From Hymenobacter negativus (lineage in GTDB: Bacteria > Bacteroidota > Bacteroidia > Cytophagales > Hymenobacteraceae): a stretch of 64,000 nucleotides of DNA. The notes under the pieces were generated by a model that was given only the letters and a program-made list of their open reading frames with translations, did not search any database and was not told where the DNA came from. Shown one piece after another: positions 59,110 through 64,000 of this stretch (within the stretch, counting starts at the first letter, position 1; each line of letters begins with the position of its first letter). The stretch spans positions 496,001 through 560,000 of the forward strand of contig NZ_JAGETZ010000004.1 of assembly GCF_017571495.1 (NCBI RefSeq), in the 5' to 3' direction. The translations under genes and the position numbers were made by a program.

Positions 59110-59991
59110 ATGAGCGTTCTGGTCAATAAAGATTCCAAGGTTATCGTGCAGGGCTTCACCGGCTCCGAGGGCTCGTTCCACGCCCAACAGATGATGGACT
59201 ACGGCACCAACGTAGTGGGCGGCGTGACGCCCGGCAAAGGCGGTTCCGAGCACCTCGGCCGTCCCGTGTTCAACACCGTGGCCGAGGCTGTGGAGAAGGC
59301 CGGCGCCGATACCAGCATCATTTTCGTGCCGCCGGCTTTCGCCGCCGACGCCATCATGGAAGCGGCCGACGCGGGCATTAAAGTGATTATCACAATCACC
59401 GAAGGCATCCCGACCAAGGACATGATTGCCGTGAAGCAGTACCTCTCGGAGCGCACCGGCGTGACGATGATTGGGCCAAACTGCCCCGGCGTGATGACCG
59501 CCGGCGAGTGCAAAGTGGGCATCATGCCCGGCTTCATCTTCACCAAAGGCCGCATCGGCATCGTGTCCAAGTCGGGCACGCTGACCTACGAAGCCGTTGA
59601 CCAGCTCACCAAAGCCGGCCTGGGCCAGACCACGGCCATCGGCATCGGCGGCGACCCCATCATCGGTACCACCACCAAGCAGGCGGTGGAATTGCTCATG
59701 AACGACCCCGAAACCGAAGGCATCGTGATGATTGGCGAAATCGGCGGCGGCATGGAAGCCGAAGCGGCGCGCTGGATTAAAGAAACCGGCAATAAGAAAC
59801 CTGTAGTAGGCTTCATCGCCGGCCAGACGGCGCCTCCCGGCCGCCGCATGGGCCACGCTGGTGCCATCGTAGGCGGTGCCGACGATACGGCTGCTGCTAA
59901 AATGGCCATCATGCGCGAGTGCGGCATCCACGTGGTGGATTCGCCCGCCGAGATTGGCGACACTATGCTGCGCGTGCTGAGTGGCAAGTAG
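59110..59991 (+). CDS. sucD: succinyl-CoA ligase (ADP-forming), alpha subunit
   Basis: 293 residues from ATG 59110. Suc[27 protein letters not shown], then [49 protein letters not shown], and the phosphohistidine H249 in RRMGHAGAI. With SucC (not in this window) it makes ATP or GTP from succinyl-CoA in the TCA cycle. It has its own promoter and terminator. Confidence 0.95.
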   Translation: MSVLVNKDSKVIVQGFTGSEGSFHAQQMMDYGTNVVGGVTPGKGGSEHLGRPVFNTVAEAVEKAGADTSIIFVPPAFAADAIMEAADAGIKVIITITEGIPTKDMIAVKQYLSERTGVTMIGPNCPGVMTAGECKVGIMPGFIFTKGRIGIVSKSGTLTYEAVDQLTKAGLGQTTAIGIGGDPIIGTTTKQAVELLMNDPETEGIVMIGEIGGGMEAEAARWIKETGNKKPVVGFIAGQTAPPGRRMGHAGAIVGGADDTAAAKMAIMRECGIHVVDSPAEIGDTMLRVLSGK

Positions 59992-60030
59992 TTTTTGCCT
60001 GCGGCTTATCGCAAGAAGTAGTTGATAGAG

Positions 60031-60061
60031 AAAAGCCCCAGCTTCTGCTGGGGCTTTTTTT
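60031..60061. terminator. Rho-independent terminator after sucD
   Basis: AAAAGCCCCAGC / GCTGGGGCTTTT stem with a short loop and T-run. It overlaps the stop codon of the convergent gene at 60060. Confidence 0.9.
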
Positions 60062-60719
60062 ATTGGTTACCCCAAACGATGTAGTCAGATGCTTTTGCCA
60101 CACCCAGCTCAGCAGAAAGCAAATCTATTCTGTCTGCAAAGGCCTGCATCAGTTGTCTCGCTCTTTCCGTAGCGTTGGCCAAGTCTTCTATTGGCACAAC
60201 TACTCTGGATTGCGCGGGCTGGTCAAAGGCTTCATCTGGGTCTTCGCACGTTATCAACAGGTGGACACCGTTTTTTACAGCTTCCGGGCCTGGGTGGCCT
60301 TCCAGGCAAAACGGCCCTGCGGTAAACTGTGGTTCTAACAGGTCTTCCCAGCTGCTGAAATCAGCAATTGTGCTACAACACTGCGGCACCAAAACCGGCA
60401 CGCCATCCACAATGAGGATGCAGCCGCCAAATAGTGCGCATGATTCTGCTAAGGGGATGGGGGCCGTACCGTCACTGTCCAAATGGTTTTGCACCAACAG
60501 CCTCAAATCCGGCAGGCTCCACTGGTCGACACACACGAAATTACAACCCTGAATTACACACTGATAGTCGGAAAACCCTCCCACTACCAAGAGCTGCCGT
60601 TGATACTCATCCCACTCAAACGGGTTTTGCTGGAAACTAGCCAGTGGGCGTTGAATTGCCTGTAACCGGGCTTTTGCAGTTATGGGAATCTCCAGCACAG
60701 GAATCAATTCTATATTCAT
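60060..60719 (-). CDS. hypothetical protein, Cys-containing
   Basis: 219 residues from ATG 60719. No signal peptide. Features: FEWDEYQRQLLVVGGFSDYQCVIQGCNFVCVDQWSLPDLRLLVQNHLD (three Cys) and LFGGCILIVDGVPVLVPQCCST (three Cys), then acidic FSSWEDLLEPQF. I do not recognise a family; the shape resembles SMI1/KNR4- or immunity-like proteins, but nothing decides. 9 bases after the lipoprotein gene on the same strand. Confidence 0.6.
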   Translation of the reverse strand: MNIELIPVLEIPITAKARLQAIQRPLASFQQNPFEWDEYQRQLLVVGGFSDYQCVIQGCNFVCVDQWSLPDLRLLVQNHLDSDGTAPIPLAESCALFGGCILIVDGVPVLVPQCCSTIADFSSWEDLLEPQFTAGPFCLEGHPGPEAVKNGVHLLITCEDPDEAFDQPAQSRVVVPIEDLANATERARQLMQAFADRIDLLSAELGVAKASDYIVWGNQ

Positions 60720-60728
60720 CAAGCAGCA

Positions 60729-61463
60729 TTATTCCCCTAGCGTGGTGTTCTTGTCCAGGTTGATGACGATGCCGACCTGAAAGACGGAGTTGGCGGCTTT
60801 GAGGTACTTGTTGTTGCGGAAGCCGAAAATCTGGCCGCTCATGAGCTGTAGCTGGACGGGGCCCGCTATCTGGGTGCGGGTGAAGGTGATGGGCTCGAAA
60901 AAGACGTTGTTTTCGCCCGGGGCAGCTAGGCCGTCGATGGTGAAGTTGTTGAGTTGCATGTAGCTCAGGCGCATGGCCGCGCCGTAGGTAAGCGGAAAGT
61001 CGCGGTTGAAGAGGTGCAGGCTCTTTTGCTTTTTCTTGGCGTAGTTCACCTGGGCGAAGATTTTAGAGAGGCTGCCGTCGAGGGTGCGGGTGGTGAGCTG
61101 GGCTTCGTTGCGCTCGATGCGCTGGGTAGAGCCGCCGCCACCGCCCACGTACACTTCGAGCACGCGCTTGTCGGGCAGGCGCGTGAAGTAGCCGAGGCTG
61201 GCTTCCCCAAAGTCGATGTTCTCGGTCTTGTCGGATTTTTTGCGGTGCAGCGAAGAGAAGGTGCCGGCCACTGCCAGGTGGTTGGTGAGGCCATAAGCGC
61301 CTTGCAGGGCATAGTTGGTGTGCTGGTTGGTGCTCACGGTGCCGTAGAACTCGCCCTGGTGCGTGAGCATGGGTGCGTGCGGCGGCGGGGGAAAGTAGAG
61401 CGAGGCGCAGCCTGTGAGGCCAGTGAGGACAAGCAAAAAGGCTAAACGCAGCAAATGCTTCAT
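60729..61463 (-). CDS. putative lipoprotein, outer-membrane-barrel-like
   Basis: 244 residues with a clear lipobox (GLTGC, Cys19). The mature part has repeated beta-strand-like segments (GEFYGTVSTNQHTNYALQGAYGLTNHLAVAGTFSS ... ASLGYFTRLPDKRVLEVYVGGGGGSTQRIERNEAQLTTRT), resembling outer-membrane barrels. Upstream of the Cys-containing gene (9-base gap), so probably one operon. Unknown role. Confidence 0.72.
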   Translation of the reverse strand: MKHLLRLAFLLVLTGLTGCASLYFPPPPHAPMLTHQGEFYGTVSTNQHTNYALQGAYGLTNHLAVAGTFSSLHRKKSDKTENIDFGEASLGYFTRLPDKRVLEVYVGGGGGSTQRIERNEAQLTTRTLDGSLSKIFAQVNYAKKKQKSLHLFNRDFPLTYGAAMRLSYMQLNNFTIDGLAAPGENNVFFEPITFTRTQIAGPVQLQLMSGQIFGFRNNKYLKAANSVFQVGIVINLDKNTTLGE

Positions 61464-61602
61464 GAGGCGGAGTTAGGAGAACAAGCCCAGGCAACGCCTG
61501 AACCGGCAATTTCGTGTTTCTACTGGACTTTACGGCGGATTTCAGTTAGCAGACTCAGTCATGGGGCAAACCGGACCGTATGTAGGAGTCCACTCATCTT
61601 TA

Positions 61603-63012
61603 ATGCCTGCTATGCCCGCCGATTCGTTTGATGCCATCATTATAGGAGCCGGCCAGGCTGGTACGCCCCTTGCCTACGCGCTGGCCGATGCGGGCCGCCG
61701 CGTGGCAATGGTGGAAAGCGAGGCACTGGGCGGGTCCTGCATCAACTACGGCTGCGCGCCCACCAAGGCGCTGCTGGCTTCGGCCCAGCGGGCCCACCAG
61801 GTGCGCACGGCGGGCGAGCTGGGCATTAATGCACCGGAGCCAGACGTCGATTTTGCGGCCGTGATTGGGCGCATGCACCGGCTGCGCCAGAACTCGCGCG
61901 ACAGCCTGCACCGCAAGATTACGGAGGACCACGAGGGCATTACGCTCATTCGCGGGCGGGCGCAGTTCACGGCGCCGCACACGTTGCGCGTGGCGCTGGT
62001 GGTGGGCGGCGAGCAGCAGCTTACGGCCCCGCTCATCTTCATCAATACCGGTACCAAGGCGGCGGTGCCCGAACTGGAAGGGCTGGCCGACAGCGGCTAC
62101 CTCACCAGCGACTCGTTGCTGCTCAACCTGACCGAGCAGCCCGAGCACCTCATCATTATGGGGGGCAGCTACATTGGGGTGGAGTTTGGGCAGATGTTTC
62201 GGCGCTTGGGGACTCGCGTAACCATTGTGGATACCAAGCCGCGCCTCATGGCCCGCGAAGACCCCGACGTGAGCCACCCGCTGGAAGCCTGCCTGGCCGA
62301 GGCCGGCGTGGAGCTGGTGCTGGGAGCCGATGTCCGCCGTGTGAGCCGCGCGGCTGATGGCAGCATTACCCTCACCGTGGATGCCAAGGCCGGCGAGCGG
62401 CGCCTGCACGGCAGCCACCTGCTGGTGGCAGTGGGCCGCGAGCCCAACACGCAGGAACTTGGGCTGGAACACACCGGCGTGAAGCTGGACGAGGACGGCT
62501 ACATTGAGGTGAACGAGCACCTGCAGACCGGCACGCGGGGCGTGTATGCGCTGGGCGACGTGAAGGGCGGCCCGCAGTTCACTCACATTGCCTACGACGA
62601 CTACCGCATTGTGCGGGATGCCTTGCTGCACGGCCAACAGCGCGGCACCGCCGACCGGCCCCTCCCCTACGTGGTGTTTACGGAGCCGCAGTTGGGCCGC
62701 ATTGGCCTCTCAAAGAGCCAGGCGAAGGAAAAGGGGATTGCTTACCGGGTGAGCCGGCTGCCGGCCCGCACCATTGGGCGGGCCGTGCAGACGGGCGAAA
62801 CCGAAGGCTTTGTGGAGGTGCTGGTGGGCGAGGACGATCGGCTGCTGGGTGCAGCGGTGTTCTGCGAGCAGGGTGGCGAAATCATGACCATGTTTCAGCT
62901 GGCGATGGCGGGCCGGCTGCGCTACCAGGAGCTGGAAGACATGATTTTGGCCCACCCGAGCTGGGCCGAGGTGCTGAATAATGCGTTTCAGCGATTGAAG
63001 CCGGGCGAATAG
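61603..63012 (+). CDS. mercuric reductase/dihydrolipoamide dehydrogenase-like flavoprotein
   Basis: 469 residues from ATG 61603 (alternatives 61561, 61612). Class I pyridine nucleotide-disulfide oxidoreductase: FAD site IIIGAGQAGTPLAYALADAG, redox-active pair in GGSCINYGCAPTK, NAD(P) site LIIMGGSYIGVEFGQMFRRLG, second FAD segment GVYALGDVKGGPQF, and the C-terminal dimerisation base HPSWAE. No N-terminal heavy-metal domain and no mer genes around, so mercury reduction is not supported; substrate open. Next gene follows after 13 bases. Confidence 0.88.
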   Translation: MPAMPADSFDAIIIGAGQAGTPLAYALADAGRRVAMVESEALGGSCINYGCAPTKALLASAQRAHQVRTAGELGINAPEPDVDFAAVIGRMHRLRQNSRDSLHRKITEDHEGITLIRGRAQFTAPHTLRVALVVGGEQQLTAPLIFINTGTKAAVPELEGLADSGYLTSDSLLLNLTEQPEHLIIMGGSYIGVEFGQMFRRLGTRVTIVDTKPRLMAREDPDVSHPLEACLAEAGVELVLGADVRRVSRAADGSITLTVDAKAGERRLHGSHLLVAVGREPNTQELGLEHTGVKLDEDGYIEVNEHLQTGTRGVYALGDVKGGPQFTHIAYDDYRIVRDALLHGQQRGTADRPLPYVVFTEPQLGRIGLSKSQAKEKGIAYRVSRLPARTIGRAVQTGETEGFVEVLVGEDDRLLGAAVFCEQGGEIMTMFQLAMAGRLRYQELEDMILAHPSWAEVLNNAFQRLKPGE

Positions 63013-63025
63013 CTCCTGCGCACTA

Positions 63026-63526
63026 ATGGCTGCTGAAGTCCCCCCTGCCCCGCCCGTTTCCAGAAAGAAGAACATTCTGGCAATCCTGGCTTTTCTTGCC
63101 GCTTTCTATACCATTGTGCCTTTTCTGCTGGGGGGTGGGCTGGCGGGGTTGTTGCCACCCTCAACCGAGGATTTTGACATGGCTCTGACGGATGCCGAAG
63201 TCACCGACGTTTCGATGAACCGTCAGCAATACACCTATCAGTTAGACGGCAACGATTATAAGCATTATAATTTCAACGCCTTTGATGCGGCCAACCCGGC
63301 CGACCGCACAGGGATGAGTGATGAGTTGGGGTATGACCCCTCAGACCTGGGCCACTACCTGCACCGCGGCGACCGCCTTACCAAAGCCGCCAATTCTCCT
63401 TTGCTGACGGTGCGCCGCGGGACAATCGTCACCCATTGGATACTGTACTCGGCCACGCCCGAAAGCAAGTTGCCGCCACCAAAAAAAGTGTTCATGCTGG
63501 ATGGCGACACGGTCGTCATCCCCTGA
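63026..63526 (+). CDS. hypothetical single-pass membrane protein
   Basis: 166 residues. An N-terminal short cytoplasmic part (PPAPPVSRKK) is followed by one helix (residues about 15-45, LAILAFLAAFYTIVPFLLGGGLAGLL), then a periplasmic domain with Asp-rich NRQQYTYQLDGNDYKHYNF and DELGYDPSDLGHYLHRGD. No family recognised. It follows the flavoprotein gene by 13 bases, so probably in the same transcript. Confidence 0.65.
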   Translation: MAAEVPPAPPVSRKKNILAILAFLAAFYTIVPFLLGGGLAGLLPPSTEDFDMALTDAEVTDVSMNRQQYTYQLDGNDYKHYNFNAFDAANPADRTGMSDELGYDPSDLGHYLHRGDRLTKAANSPLLTVRRGTIVTHWILYSATPESKLPPPKKVFMLDGDTVVIP

Positions 63527-63571
63527 GCTGGCTGGCCCCTGCTGGTTTCGGGGCCCAGCAGGGGCCAAGGG

Positions 63572-64000
63572 CTAGAGCTTGGCGAGTTTTTCCAGGTCCA
63601 TGTCGTCGGCAATAGACTTCAGGAGGGCCATGTCTTTTTGCTTGGTGCCCTTGAGGGTGAGCAGGAACCGGCCGCCGACGGCGAGCGTCATTTCGGCGCG
63701 GCCGTCTTTTTTGTAGAAGGTGTCCATGCCTTTCACGCCGTCGGCTTTCACGGCAGTGGGGCCCATGATGTGGTCGTCGTCTTCCTGCTCAATGCCGAGG
63801 CTCATCATGGCGGCGGCGCCTTGGTAGAGGGCGTTCGAGCCGTTGTAGTCGATGAGGGATATTTCTACTTCCTCGTCGGGGCTTTTGGTGAAGGTGCGCT
63901 CGGCGGTGGAGAAGGCCATGCCGGTCATTTTCTGCGACTGGCCTTTGAGCTCGCCGGGGGTGTAGCCGCTCACTTCGGTGGGCAGGTATTGCTCCAGCTC
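63572..64000 (-). CDS. hypothetical protein, N-terminus outside window
   Basis: The frame is open to the end of the window, so the start is missing; GTG 63973 would be an internal start and is not preferred. The visible 142 residues contain EVSGYTPGELKGQSQKMTGMAFSTAERTFT, DYNGSNALYQGAAAMMSLGIEQEDDDHIM, a YKKDGRAEMTLAVGGRFLLTLKG strand pair and an acidic end. No family recognised; the preceding part may show whether it is a lipoprotein. Confidence 0.6.
   Translation of the reverse strand, partial: ELEQYLPTEVSGYTPGELKGQSQKMTGMAFSTAERTFTKSPDEEVEISLIDYNGSNALYQGAAAMMSLGIEQEDDDHIMGPTAVKADGVKGMDTFYKKDGRAEMTLAVGGRFLLTLKGTKQKDMALLKSIADDMDLEKLAKL

Noticed and set aside
61603..63012. Mercury-resistance gene merA
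   Set aside because: There is no N-terminal heavy-metal domain, no C-terminal vicinal Cys pair (the protein ends KPGE) and no mer genes nearby.

Overview
The window looks like chromosomal DNA of a GC-rich Bacteroidota, most probably a Hymenobacter-like member of the Cytophagales. The reasons are: four secreted proteins with type IX secretion (T9SS) C-terminal sorting domains, two TonB-dependent outer-membrane receptors (one paired with a DUF4249 lipoprotein), TAnnTTTG promoter boxes just upstream of many genes, pyrimidine-rich leaders, and many lipoproteins. I saw no rRNA, tRNA, CRISPR array, prophage or transposase gene. Roughly 55 genes are supported; two are cut by the window edges and two appear frameshifted.

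Layout. 1-6.3 kb: the C-terminus of a flotillin-like protein, a broken DUF559 endonuclease gene, and a giant DUF3686/AAA+ ATPase. This block carries 41-bp palindromic repeats (family A), two sites of which are translated inside the ATPase. 6.6-14.1 kb: an EI24/CysZ-like membrane protein, a GH28 pectinase-type enzyme, YjbQ, a short AraC / SDR / Atu4866-like / SDR cluster and an acyltransferase. 14.6-22.5 kb: a very large T9SS FG-GAP/LamG protein, a zinc-ribbon protein, then a run of surface or appendage-like proteins, including two phage-tail-collar proteins with Tat-like N-termini. 22.6-31.2 kb: an unrecognised protein, a VOC protein, a multi-PAS histidine kinase with its response regulator, a TonB receptor and a serpin lipoprotein. 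31.8-35.0 kb: a GlxA-type AraC regulator divergent from a DoxX / VOC / DHFR-like / DUF1801 run, the last gene being broken next to a perfect inverted repeat. 35.3-47.4 kb: a lipoprotein, a tandem pair of T9SS paralogues, a TonB receptor/DUF4249 operon, an OmpH-like chaperone and a 13-repeat T9SS propeller-like protein.

47.6-64 kb is mostly housekeeping. It holds the RimB-like / RimK / M14 deacylase module (glutamate ligation to proteins), a macrodomain protein, ispH and cmk, adenine deaminase, a cystathionine beta-synthase-type enzyme, sucD, a mercuric-reductase-like flavoprotein and several unknown envelope proteins.

A recurring theme is palindromic repeats. There are at least four families (A, GGCTCCCCTTCCCC; B, TAGCGCGAACT; C, GCCGCGTAGCGG; D, TCATGCAGAGC). 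They lie mainly in convergent intergenic gaps, but also inside coding sequence and at a stop codon. The most promising lead is the link between family A repeats and the DUF559 endonuclease, together with in-frame insertion of these repeats in the neighbouring ATPase.
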